Below, piece after piece: positions 45,521 through 55,130 of a stretch of 64,000 bases of DNA (positions are counted from its first letter, which is position 1; the number at the start of each line of letters is the position of its first letter). Origin of the DNA: Clostridium magnum DSM 2767 (GTDB lineage Bacteria; Bacillota; Clostridia; Clostridiales; Clostridiaceae); NCBI RefSeq assembly GCF_001623875.1, contig NZ_LWAE01000011.1, forward strand, positions 1-64,000, read 5' to 3'. The notes beneath the pieces are model-generated. The model searched no databases and was not told where the DNA came from. It worked only from the letters and a program-made list of their open reading frames with translations. A program made the translations under genes and the position numbers.

Positions 45521-46420
45521 ATGCTTTCTAAAACAAGTATAATTAAATATAGTATAGTGTTAATTGCGATTACTGCAGGGCTTTTCTTTTCGTTATCGGG
45601 ACATGCTCCCTCAAAAACTATGTCAGCCTCAAAATCTGCTGATACTGCTTCTGTTGAGGTCAACGGACCTGTTTCAAAAACTAGGTCGTCTGATAACTCT
45701 AATAATACTGCTTCTGCTACTGTTCAGGCTAATGCAGCTGTTTCAAAAGCCGAGGTGCAAGCTGCTGCTGTCAAATCTGAATTGAACAATTATGTGCTGA
45801 AAGTTATACCTGCTTATAAGGGTGGCAAATATCCTTATCTTTTAAATAGCGATTATAATCATTATAACGGAGTAACTGAAAATATTATTTATCAAGGTTC
45901 TGTTATTGCAAAGGCTAACCCGGATGGAAGCAAGTCGAGCCATTGTGTAGGATTAACCTATGAGGTTTTCTTTAAGGCAATGGAAGAAAGAAATAAAGAA
46001 GCAGGGATATCTCCAGGTAACTTTAATAACATGACTATAAATAATATGAAGGACTTTATGCTGACCTGGTATAATGCAAAAGGAACACCTAAGTCAGCAG
46101 GTGACCAACTTGCAGGTGCAATTGTTAAATATGGACTTGGATCTCAAATTAAAAGACTTGAGGATGCCAAAGAGGGAGACTTTATTGATTTTAGCAGAAC
46201 AAAATCAGGACACACTGCTGTATTTATTAATTGGTTAAAGGATGACAAGGGTAATATAGTAGGTTTTAAGTACTGGTCAACTCAAGAGTCTACCAACGGA
46301 ATTGCTTATAAGGAGGAATACTTTAGTGATAATCCACAAGGAACCTTCAAGGGCACTGTAAATAGAAATCAGCTGTATATTGGCAGGGTTGGGCCAATTG
46401 TAGATTATAGATCCTTCTAA
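45521..46420 (+). CDS. Secreted NlpC/P60- or CHAP-like protein, putative
   Basis: A 299-residue exported protein. The N-terminal signal (IIKYSIVLIAITAGLFFSLSG) is followed by a Ser/Ala/Thr/Val-rich linker to about residue 90, then a globular domain. The domain contains SSHCVGLTYEVF and, later, GDFIDFSRTKSGHTAVFINW: a Cys and a His in the order and spacing of papain-like NlpC/P60 or CHAP amidases, so a cell-wall hydrolase is plausible. The specificity and exact family are uncertain. CAAGGAG lies 8 bp before this ATG; the frame is open further upstream without a site. Confidence 0.65.
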   Translation: MLSKTSIIKYSIVLIAITAGLFFSLSGHAPSKTMSASKSADTASVEVNGPVSKTRSSDNSNNTASATVQANAAVSKAEVQAAAVKSELNNYVLKVIPAYKGGKYPYLLNSDYNHYNGVTENIIYQGSVIAKANPDGSKSSHCVGLTYEVFFKAMEERNKEAGISPGNFNNMTINNMKDFMLTWYNAKGTPKSAGDQLAGAIVKYGLGSQIKRLEDAKEGDFIDFSRTKSGHTAVFINWLKDDKGNIVGFKYWSTQESTNGIAYKEEYFSDNPQGTFKGTVNRNQLYIGRVGPIVDYRSF

Positions 46421-46473
46421 GTATAATCTATACATAAAAGCATTTGTCAGCAAAGACATATGCTTTTAATATG

Positions 46474-46516
46474 AAACATGTGATATCTTATTAGCTGAGA
46501 TGTCACATGTTTTATT
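46474..46516 (+). terminator. Terminator after the secreted protein gene
   Basis: AAACATGTGATATCT (46474-46488) pairs with AGATGTCACATGTTT (46499-46513), followed by TATTATTT. Long stem, clear. Confidence 0.85.
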
Positions 46517-46696
46517 ATTTACCTAATTACAAACAAGATTTATTGGTGTATTATAGTATTTATTGAAAAAGCTTAGAATGTGACGGTCGTTAAGCATAAT
46601 ACATAAAGAAAAGCTATGTGCATGTACATAACTGACGGTAATTCTTCGCATAATATTTCCTATGGAATTCCATAGCTTAACAGGAGGAAAAAAATC

Positions 46697-48655
46697 ATGT
46701 CTAATAGACTAAAGATACCCTTTGATTATAAAACAAAAGAAGAGTTTCCAACTAAATTGATGGATTGGATTGGTGATGTTTTTTACGATATTCTTCCGGA
46801 ACACGGATATGAGATACGTGAGGAACAAATATATACTGCATTTCAGCTTGCAGGTGCAGTTTGTGATAAAAAAGTTCATCTGGCTGAGGCTGAGGTCGGT
46901 ACGGGTAAGACCTTCGCCTACTTACTCACAGCAATTGCCTATGCCCGTTTTAGCGGAAAACCTGTAGTAATTGCATGTGCCTCAACAGCACTTCAGGAGC
47001 AGCTAGCAGGGCCAAAGGGAGATATTCAAACCCTTTCCCGCGTACTGGGATTAGAAATAGATGCACGAATGGCAAAGGATCCTCGTCAGTATATTTGTGA
47101 TGAGAGAGTTAGTGGAGCTGGGGGAGTGTTTGGCGATACTACAGGCTCTGATGAGATTAATCAATGGTTAGCGAATACTACAAAGGGTGAACGCTCTGAA
47201 ATGCCCCATATATCCGATCGTGTGTGGAGACAGATTGGATGGGATGAGACTATGTCTTGTGATGCCTGTTCCAGAAGAGGATTTTGCAAGCTTGTTAAGG
47301 CAAGGGAACATTACAGGCCTGCTAGGGATTTAATTATCGCTGATCATGGAATCTTTTTTGAGGACCTATGGACACGGGATGAAAGAATTGCTGATGGTAA
47401 AATGCCTATCCTTCCCAATTACTCGCTGGTGATTTTTGATGAAGGGCATAAAGTTATGCTGCCGGCAGCCATGCGTGCAGGAAGAAAAATTGATAAGGAG
47501 GATATTGATAATATTATCCTTTCAATAGAAGAAATCCAGGGAGCAAGAACGTCACTTGTTACAATTGCAGTTGCATTGGAACAGGCCTCTTCTAAATTTT
47601 TTGAAATACTTAATCACTGTGTAATTGATGATGAGCAATCGGAGCGTTTGGCGATTCGTATAGATGATGAACTGCTTAAAGCAGCTGATACTTTTCATAA
47701 GGCATTAGATCAGTTGCTGTTAGAGATACAAATTGAGGAAGAGTTATATATAGAAGCTCTGCCGGAAAGCACGCTGCGTACCTTTGAAATTCAAATAGAA
47801 AGATCAATTACGGCCTTAGCTAGGTTTAGCAGGAATAAAAGCAGAGAGGTTATTACCTGGGTAGATAAAGCAGATGGCAGCTTTTGGGTAGTTCCTCGCA
47901 ATTTGAGCAATATGCTGGATAAACATTTGTTTCAGAAGAAGTTCCCTGTGGTGTTTACTTCTGGAACCTTAAGTAATGAGGGTGATTTTGGTTATTTTAT
48001 TCGGACTCTTGGCTTAAGAGAACCATCCAGATCTACTGTTGGAAGTCCCTTTGATATTGAGGATCAGGCGGTTGTTTACTTGAAAAACTCCTCGGCGGAG
48101 GACTCTGGTGATGCCAAGCTTTCAAGTAAAATTAAACAGTTGATATCTTTGCTGAAAGAAAATGGAGGAAGAGCTCTAGTACTTGCTAACTCCTTGAATG
48201 AAGTCAGGAAAATAAGAAAAAAAATTAGTAGTTATCAGTTGCCTTTTGAAGTTTTATGGGAGGATGAAGGTGAGAGGGGATACCTTGTGCAAAAATTTCG
48301 CGAGGAAGTATCATCTGTATTAGTCGGTGCTAACTTTTGGGAGGGAATTGATGTGCCTGGAGAGTCTCTATCTCTCGTTGTAGTTTGGCAGCTTCCTTTT
48401 CCATCACTAGATCCTTTAATTGAAATGAGGCGTAAAGAAGCAGAAGAAGAGGGGCTGAACCCACTTGTAGCTGTAGATTATCCTGAAATGGGATTGAAGT
48501 TAAAACAAGGCTGCGGCAGATTAATCAGAACCAAGGATGACCGGGGAGCAATAGCCGTCATGGAGCCAGTAATAGGAACCCCATGGGAAAAGGTAGTTAT
48601 GGGGGCTCTACCTCGAGAAGCTAAAATCAAAACAATGGAACATAGGGAGATTTAA
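46697..48655 (+). CDS. ATP-dependent DNA helicase, DinG/XPD type
   Basis: A 652-residue superfamily-2 iron-sulfur helicase. Motif I is AEVGTGKTFAYL, motif II FDEGHK, and the C-terminal helicase half has FTSGTLS, LANSLNEVRK, GANFWEGIDVPG and the arginine-finger stretch QGCGRLIRTKDDRG. Between motifs I and II, cysteines in YICDERV and CDACSRRGFC fit the 4Fe-4S cluster of XPD/DinG helicases. It should unwind forked or R-loop DNA. There is no exonuclease domain as in Bacillus DinG. The gene is somewhat more G+C-rich than its neighbours. AGGAGG precedes the ATG. Confidence 0.9.
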   Translation: MSNRLKIPFDYKTKEEFPTKLMDWIGDVFYDILPEHGYEIREEQIYTAFQLAGAVCDKKVHLAEAEVGTGKTFAYLLTAIAYARFSGKPVVIACASTALQEQLAGPKGDIQTLSRVLGLEIDARMAKDPRQYICDERVSGAGGVFGDTTGSDEINQWLANTTKGERSEMPHISDRVWRQIGWDETMSCDACSRRGFCKLVKAREHYRPARDLIIADHGIFFEDLWTRDERIADGKMPILPNYSLVIFDEGHKVMLPAAMRAGRKIDKEDIDNIILSIEEIQGARTSLVTIAVALEQASSKFFEILNHCVIDDEQSERLAIRIDDELLKAADTFHKALDQLLLEIQIEEELYIEALPESTLRTFEIQIERSITALARFSRNKSREVITWVDKADGSFWVVPRNLSNMLDKHLFQKKFPVVFTSGTLSNEGDFGYFIRTLGLREPSRSTVGSPFDIEDQAVVYLKNSSAEDSGDAKLSSKIKQLISLLKENGGRALVLANSLNEVRKIRKKISSYQLPFEVLWEDEGERGYLVQKFREEVSSVLVGANFWEGIDVPGESLSLVVVWQLPFPSLDPLIEMRRKEAEEEGLNPLVAVDYPEMGLKLKQGCGRLIRTKDDRGAIAVMEPVIGTPWEKVVMGALPREAKIKTMEHREI

Positions 48656-48961
48656 TAAGGAGTGTTTTTGTGTCGTAATTCAAAAATATGTACTATATAC
48701 CGTATTATTCAAATATCAGAATAAGTAGTTAATCTTTAAATAATCATAAACAATCCTTGTAAATATTTACAATAGTTCGTTGATATTTTCTTAAAGTATG
48801 ACGATGTAAAAGTATTCCAACCATGATACCATTAATATTGAATGGGATTAATATTAACTTATAAAGCTGTAGTTATGGATATTAAAATCAATGAGAAACT
48901 ATACAATAAAAGCAAATGTTATATGTATTCATATTATTTTAAATAGTGGGGTGAGAAATAT
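48656..48961 (+). other. Intergenic region, helicase to UroD-family gene
   Basis: 306 bp of A/T-rich sequence. It holds AATATT repeats around 48833-48855 and no ORF or hairpin that I can support. Confidence 0.4.
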
Positions 48962-50086
48962 ATGAAAAATGGTGAGGAACTATACAATGAACATTTAGAT
49001 CGTTACATGAAAACCGTGGAGTTTAAGAAAACAGATAGGACACCGGTAATGTTTAATGCGGATTCTTTCTGCGCAAAACATATGGGTGTAAAGCTTTCAG
49101 ATTTTGTTTCAAGTCTTCAGTTATCTTGTAATACAATCTTTAAGTCTGTTTCACAATTTGGAGATGTAGATGGATGTGCCAACACTGTTGCAAATCCACT
49201 TATGTTTTCGCTCGGATTATTGTCACATGTTAAACTACCAGGAAAAGAACTTTCAGAAAATGAAATGTGGCAGGTTGTTGAAGCAGAAAACTTAAATGTT
49301 GATGATTATGATACTATTCTTAGCAAAGGATGGAACAATTTTTTACAGGACTTTTTGGTGAGCAGACTAAAGGTTGATTTTGATACAGTAAAGGCTACTA
49401 TGGATCTCCAACCAATAGCAGCTAAAAAATTCGAGGATGCAGGTTATATTGCCCCTATGTCTGCTTTTATGGGAAATGTTACAGAACATATTAGCTTCGG
49501 ACGTTCATTGCCTAAATTTATTAGAGATTTGTACAAAATGCCGGATAAAGTTGAAGCTGTACTGGATGTTATACAGGAAGAAGAAATTGCACAGCTAAAG
49601 GAGCAGCTAAAGGCAGCAAAAGAAGCAAAAAAACAGCCTCCAATAATGTTAGGCGGTTCCTGTCGCGGAGCAAGTGAATTTTTTACACCTAAGCTCTGGG
49701 AGAGATTTATATGGAGATATATGAAAGAAACAACTGATGTTGCTATTGAAGCTGGATTTAAAGTTATGTTTCACGTGGATTCCAATTGGACAAGGGATTT
49801 AGAATATTTTACTGCATTCCCTAAGGGATCATGTATCTTTGAGTCTGATGGTGTAACAAATAAGGAAAAATTCCTAAAAGTACTAGGTGGACGTATGTGT
49901 TTCAAAGGAGATGTACCTGCTGGTATGCTTGCCCTTGCTACTCCAGATGAGGTATATAATTACTGCACTAAACTGATTAATGAATTTGGAGGAACAGGCC
50001 TAATTCTTTCTTCAGGTTGTACAATACCGTCTAATGCAAAAGTTGAAAATGTACAAGCGATGATATGTGCTGCTACAGGAAAATAA
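48962..50086 (+). CDS. Uroporphyrinogen decarboxylase-family (methyltransferase-like) protein
   Basis: A 374-residue TIM-barrel protein of the UroD/MtaA group. MKTVEFKKTDRTPVMFNADSF near the start and DVIQEEEIAQLKEQLKAA, FKVMFHVDSNW and GTGLILSSGCTIPSNAKVENVQAM towards the end match the branch that acts on methyl groups with corrinoid proteins rather than on haem precursors. The SSGC and nearby His/Cys residues may bind zinc. No corrinoid protein or methyltransferase partner lies next to it, so substrate is unknown. Its start has a GGGGTGAG site. Confidence 0.85.
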   Translation: MKNGEELYNEHLDRYMKTVEFKKTDRTPVMFNADSFCAKHMGVKLSDFVSSLQLSCNTIFKSVSQFGDVDGCANTVANPLMFSLGLLSHVKLPGKELSENEMWQVVEAENLNVDDYDTILSKGWNNFLQDFLVSRLKVDFDTVKATMDLQPIAAKKFEDAGYIAPMSAFMGNVTEHISFGRSLPKFIRDLYKMPDKVEAVLDVIQEEEIAQLKEQLKAAKEAKKQPPIMLGGSCRGASEFFTPKLWERFIWRYMKETTDVAIEAGFKVMFHVDSNWTRDLEYFTAFPKGSCIFESDGVTNKEKFLKVLGGRMCFKGDVPAGMLALATPDEVYNYCTKLINEFGGTGLILSSGCTIPSNAKVENVQAMICAATGK

Positions 50087-50146
50087 CTCACAATGAGGGG
50101 AATTCGTGTGGCAGGTATAGATATTTAAAGATTATAACAAGGATAA

Positions 50147-50182
50147 CTAATAAGAGCTAACAAATTTGTTGGCTCTTATTAG
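50147..50182. other. Long inverted repeat after the UroD-family gene
   Basis: CTAATAAGAGCTAACA (50147-50162) with TGTTGGCTCTTATTAG (50167-50182), about 15 bp of pairing. No T-run follows on either strand, so it is either a weak terminator or a protein-binding site. Confidence 0.55.
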
Positions 50183-50298
50183 TCATTGGATAAAGTTAGT
50201 TTTGATTCTATTTCTTAATTCAACCAAATAAGAATATTATTTGTAAGTAATACAAACAATAGTTTATAAATCACAATATAGGGGTGGCGTTCTTAGGT

Positions 50299-51795
50299 AT
50301 GAATAGTAATAACTATTTAGGATATAGCCTTACTAAATCACTTCAACTTAATATTGATATGTTTAAAGAGATGTTTTCTAATGATGACACAGTTGTTTTC
50401 AGGGAGATTGAAAGTAAGCAGGATGCTGATCTAAAATGTTGTGTGATTTTTATAAAAGGCATGGCTAACAAAGACATTATTGATGAGCATATTATTCAGC
50501 CGATTATAGACATAAATTTAAAAGATCTAAAGCAAAGTGGAGCAGCAAATCAGGATAATAATATAGATATAATAATTAAAAAGGTTCTGCTATCCAGTTC
50601 AGTAAAAAAGCAAACAAAAATAGATGACCTGATTTTACCTTTACTCTATGGAGATACAATTCTATTAATAGAAGGATCCCTAGAAGTAATTCTTGTGGAA
50701 ACAAAGGCTTTGCCTGAAAGAGGAATTGAGGAACCAGATTCTGAAAGAGTTGTAAAAGGTTCAAAAGAAGGCTTTAATGAAATGATGATAACTAATTTAG
50801 CCCTGATAAGAAAGAGATTGAGAACTTACAATCTTAAGTTTTCCTTTAAAGAAGTTGGAACCATAACGAAGACTAAACTGAGTGTATGCTACATAGATGG
50901 AATAGTGAATGAAAAAATACTGCAGGAACTTATGAAAAGGCTTGATAATATAGATACTGACGGAATTATAACTTCTGAAGCTGTTGACGAATTTATAAAG
51001 GATGCACCTAGGTCTCTGTTTAAGACTATAGGAAATACAGAGAGGCCGGATGTAGCAGTTGGAAAGCTATTAGAAGGAAGAATAGTAATAGTTGTAGATG
51101 GTACTCCTTTTGTTTTAACGCTGCCCTTTATTTTTATGGAATACTATCAATCAGCAGAGGATTATACAAATAACTATATATTTGCTTCCCTTAACAGAAT
51201 ACTTAGAATGATGGCCTTTTTCCTTGGAGTAAGTATACCGGCTTTATATGTTGCAGTAACTACATATCATCAGGAGCTCATTCCGACTGCTCTTCTCTTG
51301 AGCATATCCACTGCTAGGGAGGGAATACCTTTTCCAACTGTAGTTGAAGCCTTAATCATGCTTATGGGATTTACAACTCTTAGAGAGGCAGGGGTAAGAC
51401 TTCCACAGGCAATAGGACAGTCACTAAGCATTGTTGGAGCTTTAGTACTTGGGGAAGCAGCGGTAAATGCCCGAATAATAAGTGCTCCAATGGTAATTGT
51501 TATTGCAATGACGGGAATTTCATCTTTTTTAGTACCTAAGTTAATTGCGGGTTTTGAGATTGTCAGGTTGATATTTTTACTATTGTCTTCTTACTGGGGC
51601 CTCTTTGGATATATGTATGGAGTAATTGGCCTCTTTATTTATCTATTTTCTTTGAGGTCCTTCGGAGTTCCCTATATGCTCTACTCTTCAGCTGTGACTT
51701 CAGAAGACATAAAGGATACTACCTTAAGGCTGCCAGTTTGGGCTATGAAGAACAGGCCTAGACTAATAAGCAAAAACAAAAAGCGTCAAAGTTAA
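50299..51795 (+). CDS. Spore germination receptor, GerA-type subunit (second operon)
   Basis: A 498-residue GerA-family protein, shorter at the N-terminus than the copy at 8.6 kb. It shows FNEMMITNLALIRKRLRTY, the DAPRSLFKTIGNTERPDV block, and a C-terminal membrane domain with STAREGIPFP, AGVRLPQAIGQS and FGVPYM. A GTG at 50284 is in frame but has no ribosome site; AGGGGTGG (50280-50287) is well placed for the ATG at 50299. It begins an A-C-D-B operon. Germinant unknown. Confidence 0.93.
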   Translation: MNSNNYLGYSLTKSLQLNIDMFKEMFSNDDTVVFREIESKQDADLKCCVIFIKGMANKDIIDEHIIQPIIDINLKDLKQSGAANQDNNIDIIIKKVLLSSSVKKQTKIDDLILPLLYGDTILLIEGSLEVILVETKALPERGIEEPDSERVVKGSKEGFNEMMITNLALIRKRLRTYNLKFSFKEVGTITKTKLSVCYIDGIVNEKILQELMKRLDNIDTDGIITSEAVDEFIKDAPRSLFKTIGNTERPDVAVGKLLEGRIVIVVDGTPFVLTLPFIFMEYYQSAEDYTNNYIFASLNRILRMMAFFLGVSIPALYVAVTTYHQELIPTALLLSISTAREGIPFPTVVEALIMLMGFTTLREAGVRLPQAIGQSLSIVGALVLGEAAVNARIISAPMVIVIAMTGISSFLVPKLIAGFEIVRLIFLLLSSYWGLFGYMYGVIGLFIYLFSLRSFGVPYMLYSSAVTSEDIKDTTLRLPVWAMKNRPRLISKNKKRQS

Positions 51796-51808
51796 GGAGG
51801 AATATATT

Positions 51809-52957
51809 TTGAAGCAAAAGCTATTAATTACAATTATTATAGTTTTTAATATATTATTCTTAAGCGGATGCTGGAATTACAGAGAAGTTAACAGGCTTGC
51901 TATAGTTGGGGGACTGGCAATAGATAAAGATGAGGCTTTAGGTGGATATAAACTGACAATAGAGGTAATGAAGTCAGTGCCAGGAGATACCGGAGGAGGT
52001 AGGGTTCAGTCTGACATTTATGAAATTAGAGGAAAAACTATATTTGACGCCGTAAGAAACTTTGTCATTAAGTTAGGAAGGAGGACTTATTGGTCTCATG
52101 CTAAAGTGGTGATAATAGATAGCAATATTGCTGAGAAAGATATAGTACCAGTACTGGATTGGTTATATAGGGACGCTGGGATTAGGCGGGATATATATAT
52201 TTTAATATCCAAAGGACACACTGCAGGGGAATTATTAAAAACTGATACTGGTTTGGATGACACTACTTCCTTTCACTTAGTTTCCATACTGCAATCCCAA
52301 AAGTCTATTTATAAGTATCCTGAAACAGAGCTTTGGCAAGTAGTAGAAGTAATCTCTCGTAAAGAGAAATCAATACTTGTACCAATTGTTCAGCTTGCTG
52401 AAGGAGAAAGAAAACCCTCTGAAGTGAGGGGAAGTGCAATATTTCAAGGGGATAAGGTTATTGGTTATTTAAATGAGGAAGATACTAGAAATGTACTGTG
52501 GATAAATGGGGAATTAAAACAAGGATTGTTTGTGGTAAAAAATATTGAGAACACAAATAATGATATAACTTTTGAAGTATTTAATAATAAAGTAAAACCT
52601 AAAGTAGAAATTGACGGAGATAATGTTAAAGTGGAAGTGAAAATTAAGACAATAGTCAATATAGCTGAACTTTCAGGAGAATTGAACTTTCAGAATGAGA
52701 ATATTAGAAAAAGGATAGAAGAATCTGGAGCAGAGGCTTTAAAAAAGAGTTTAACCGGCACCGTGAAAAAACTTCAGAAAGATTATGGAAAGGATGTATT
52801 TAAGTTTAGCACCGCTTTAGAGATACAGCAGCAAAAGACGTGGAAAAAGCTTAAACCTAAATGGGAGGAAGAGTTCAGATTAGCAGAAGTAAATGTTGAA
52901 GTTGACATGCATATAAAGGGAAGTGCAGTAGCTTCAAAAGCTATTAAGGGAGAATAA
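51809..52957 (+). CDS. Spore germination lipoprotein, Ger(x)C family (second operon)
   Basis: A 382-residue GerC-type lipoprotein starting at TTG with AAGGAGG 8 bp upstream. The signal runs to lipobox LSGC (Cys21), then WNYREVNRLAIVGGLAIDKD, the hallmark of the family's mature start. The C-terminal domain ends EVNVEVDMHIKGS. It is expected on the outer face of the spore inner membrane in complex with the A and B subunits. It overlaps nothing, and the small D gene follows after 3 bp. Confidence 0.93.
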   Translation: MKQKLLITIIIVFNILFLSGCWNYREVNRLAIVGGLAIDKDEALGGYKLTIEVMKSVPGDTGGGRVQSDIYEIRGKTIFDAVRNFVIKLGRRTYWSHAKVVIIDSNIAEKDIVPVLDWLYRDAGIRRDIYILISKGHTAGELLKTDTGLDDTTSFHLVSILQSQKSIYKYPETELWQVVEVISRKEKSILVPIVQLAEGERKPSEVRGSAIFQGDKVIGYLNEEDTRNVLWINGELKQGLFVVKNIENTNNDITFEVFNNKVKPKVEIDGDNVKVEVKIKTIVNIAELSGELNFQNENIRKRIEESGAEALKKSLTGTVKKLQKDYGKDVFKFSTALEIQQQKTWKKLKPKWEEEFRLAEVNVEVDMHIKGSAVASKAIKGE

Positions 52958-52960
52958 AGT

Positions 52961-53176
52961 ATGGCTGTATTATTAATTATTACAGGATATCTAATAATAA
53001 TTTCAATAGAGATACCTATGCTCCTTAGCAAAAATAAAAATAAGCGTCTAATAATGTATTATATTGTTTTTATGATTATAAGCAGTACAATAAGCATATT
53101 TATTGTAACAAAGGAAGGAATCCCAAGCATAGCTGAAGTTATTACAAAAATATTATCACCAATTATAAGAAAATAG
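52961..53176 (+). CDS. Small two-span membrane protein, germination D-type subunit candidate
   Basis: A 71-residue protein with two hydrophobic segments (about residues 2-20 and 31-51) separated by a basic loop KNKNKRL, and a short amphipathic tail. It lies between gerC and gerB, only 3 bp after gerC, with GGGAG ahead. Two-span D proteins of this size occur in several Bacillus germination operons and modulate receptor function. I infer the same role here from size, topology and position; the sequence itself is not conserved enough to recognise. Confidence 0.7.
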   Translation: MAVLLIITGYLIIISIEIPMLLSKNKNKRLIMYYIVFMIISSTISIFIVTKEGIPSIAEVITKILSPIIRK

Positions 53177-53192
53177 GTAGGATGAGTGTAAG

Positions 53193-54287
53193 ATGGATAA
53201 GCAAGTTATTTCAGATAAACAGGGCGTAACCTTAATGGTAATGTTTATATGGGGCAGTACATTAATTATGGGCACTGCAGGGGAGGCTAAAAAGTATATG
53301 TGGCTTGCTATAATCTTAGGAATGGCAGAAGCTTCTTTAGTTATGATACTTTACTGCAAGATAATAAATAGTACTTCCTGCAGCAATATATTTGATATAA
53401 ATGAAGTTGCATTTGGCAGAATTGCAGGGAGTGCTTTAAACATTTTATACATATGGTTTGTTTACATTCTGGGGTCTATGGTTTTAAATAATTTTACTGA
53501 ATTTATAAACATAGTAGGATTGCCGGATAGTCCTAGAATATATGGAATAATACCTATAGTAATTCTAAGTATATGGGGGGTAAAATCTGGAGTTGAAGTC
53601 TTGGGAAGGTGGTCGGAGTTTTTTATAATCATACTTCTTATAATAATGTTTGCTACCACTGTATTATCTATTCCCAGCATGGATATTAGCAGGATACGTC
53701 CCATTATACCAAGCGAAATTAAACCTATATTAAAGGGTGCCACTTCAGCATTTAGCTTTCCCTTTGCAGAATCCGTTGTTTTTATTATGATTTCATCTTC
53801 TTTTAGAAATAAGAAATCTCCTTATAAGATATATTTATTAGGACTTTTGATATCAGGTTTAATGATATCTAATTTTGCTTTAAGAAATGTATTGGTTATT
53901 GGTGCGGAAACTCTTTCACAAAGCTATTTTCCTTCCTATACAGCACTATCTATTATAAGGGTGGGAGAGTTTGTTCAAAGAATAGAAACAGCAGTTACTG
54001 TGAGCTTTTTACTTACAGGTTTTGTAAAGATAAGTATATGTATAATGGCTTCCTGTAATGGATTAGCTAAGCTCTTCAAATTTGAGAATTACGATATTCT
54101 TGTTACTCCTGTTTCTTTAACTATGTTTGCTACATCTTTTATAGTTTATGATAGTATACTGGAAGCAGGAAAGTTTATTCAAGAGGTGTTACCTTACTAT
54201 ACCATAATATTTCAGCTAATATTACCTCTTGTAACGTATATTGGGATAAAGGTTAGAGAAAAATCTGCTAAGGGAAAAACTACATGA
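53193..54287 (+). CDS. Spore germination permease, GerB family (second operon)
   Basis: A 364-residue membrane protein with about ten hydrophobic segments. GVTLMVMFIWGSTLIMGTAGEAKK at the start, the RPIIPSEIKPILKGA loop and FSFPFAESVVF in the middle fit the GerKB/APC-like family, though it is clearly divergent from the two GerB copies at 11.5-13.7 kb. It is the last gene of the operon; a strong terminator follows and serves the convergent trpA gene too. Confidence 0.92.
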   Translation: MDKQVISDKQGVTLMVMFIWGSTLIMGTAGEAKKYMWLAIILGMAEASLVMILYCKIINSTSCSNIFDINEVAFGRIAGSALNILYIWFVYILGSMVLNNFTEFINIVGLPDSPRIYGIIPIVILSIWGVKSGVEVLGRWSEFFIIILLIIMFATTVLSIPSMDISRIRPIIPSEIKPILKGATSAFSFPFAESVVFIMISSSFRNKKSPYKIYLLGLLISGLMISNFALRNVLVIGAETLSQSYFPSYTALSIIRVGEFVQRIETAVTVSFLLTGFVKISICIMASCNGLAKLFKFENYDILVTPVSLTMFATSFIVYDSILEAGKFIQEVLPYYTIIFQLILPLVTYIGIKVREKSAKGKTT

Positions 54288-54310
54288 GGTAAGTGAAGGC
54301 CAACGCTCCA

Positions 54311-54341
54311 AAAGGCGTGGCCAAAAGCCACGCCTATTTTA
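54311..54341. terminator. Terminator between gerB and trpA (probably bidirectional)
   Basis: AGGCGTGGC (54313-54321), loop CAAAA, GCCACGCCT (54327-54335), with T-rich sequence on the plus-strand side and some A before it. It lies between convergent genes. Confidence 0.9.
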
Positions 54342-55130
54342 TTTATTCAATTCTGCCTTAAATGCAGTTATATATTCTTTTATCGTATCAATATTATAGT
54401 TGCTTTTTTCCATGATATTTATAAAATGTGACCCAACAATACATCCATCAATAATATCTATATACTTCTCTACATCTTTTGCTGTACGAATACCAAATCC
54501 CATCATAACTGGTATTTTTGATATGCCTTTAACTTCTTCAAGATAATTTTTTATCTCTTTATGGAAGGTTGCATCTTGTCCTGTTACTCCCATAGAAGAA
54601 ACACAATATACAAATCCCTTCGCCTCATTTACAATCATTGGAATTCTCTCTTTTGAAACAGGTGAAACCAGTGGAATTAAATATGGTACATTTTCTTTTT
54701 TATCTATGAATTCCTTTATTTCAAAGGTTTCTTCAAAGGGAAGGTCTGGAATAATCATTCCGTCAACACCACATTCTATACATTTATTTATAAAGTTTTC
54801 AACACCATAATATAAAATTGTATTGTAATATAACATAAATATAATAGGAACTTCACAGTCTTTTCGAACTTCCGCTACAAGTTCAAATACTCCTTTAAGG
54901 TTTGTTCCCTTTTGAATAGATTTATAAGAAGCCTCCTGAATCACAGGACCATCAGCTGTTGGATCTGAAAATGGGATGCCAAGTTCAACAATATCAATGC
55001 CTGCTTCTGCTTGAATTTTTATAATTTCACCTGTTTTTTTCATATCAGGAAGTCCAGCTGTCATATAGGTAATAAAAGCTTTTTTATTTTCTTTTTCTAA
55101 TTCTTTAAGTCTTTTTTCAATCCTATTCAT
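54339..55130 (-). CDS. trpA: Tryptophan synthase alpha subunit
   Basis: A 263-residue TIM barrel that cleaves indole-3-glycerol phosphate to indole. The catalytic acids are at the classical positions: Glu49 (DIVELGIPFSDP) and Asp60 (TADGPVIQ). VYCVSSMGVTGQ and PVMMGFGI bind the phosphate. Its ATG overlaps the last codons of trpB by 8 bp, with AGGTGAT ahead, so the two are translated together. No other trp genes are nearby. Confidence 0.96.
   Translation of the reverse strand: MNRIEKRLKELEKENKKAFITYMTAGLPDMKKTGEIIKIQAEAGIDIVELGIPFSDPTADGPVIQEASYKSIQKGTNLKGVFELVAEVRKDCEVPIIFMLYYNTILYYGVENFINKCIECGVDGMIIPDLPFEETFEIKEFIDKKENVPYLIPLVSPVSKERIPMIVNEAKGFVYCVSSMGVTGQDATFHKEIKNYLEEVKGISKIPVMMGFGIRTAKDVEKYIDIIDGCIVGSHFINIMEKSNYNIDTIKEYITAFKAELNK

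Noticed and set aside
44639..46420. Anti-phage defence module made of the AAA ATPase and the secreted Cys/His hydrolase-like protein
   Set aside because: The second protein has a signal peptide and is exported, the genes have separate ribosome sites and a 132-bp gap, and no nuclease, toxin or reverse transcriptase is near.
50147..50182. Calling the long inverted repeat after the UroD-family gene a terminator
   Set aside because: No T-run follows on either strand, so I list it only as an inverted repeat.
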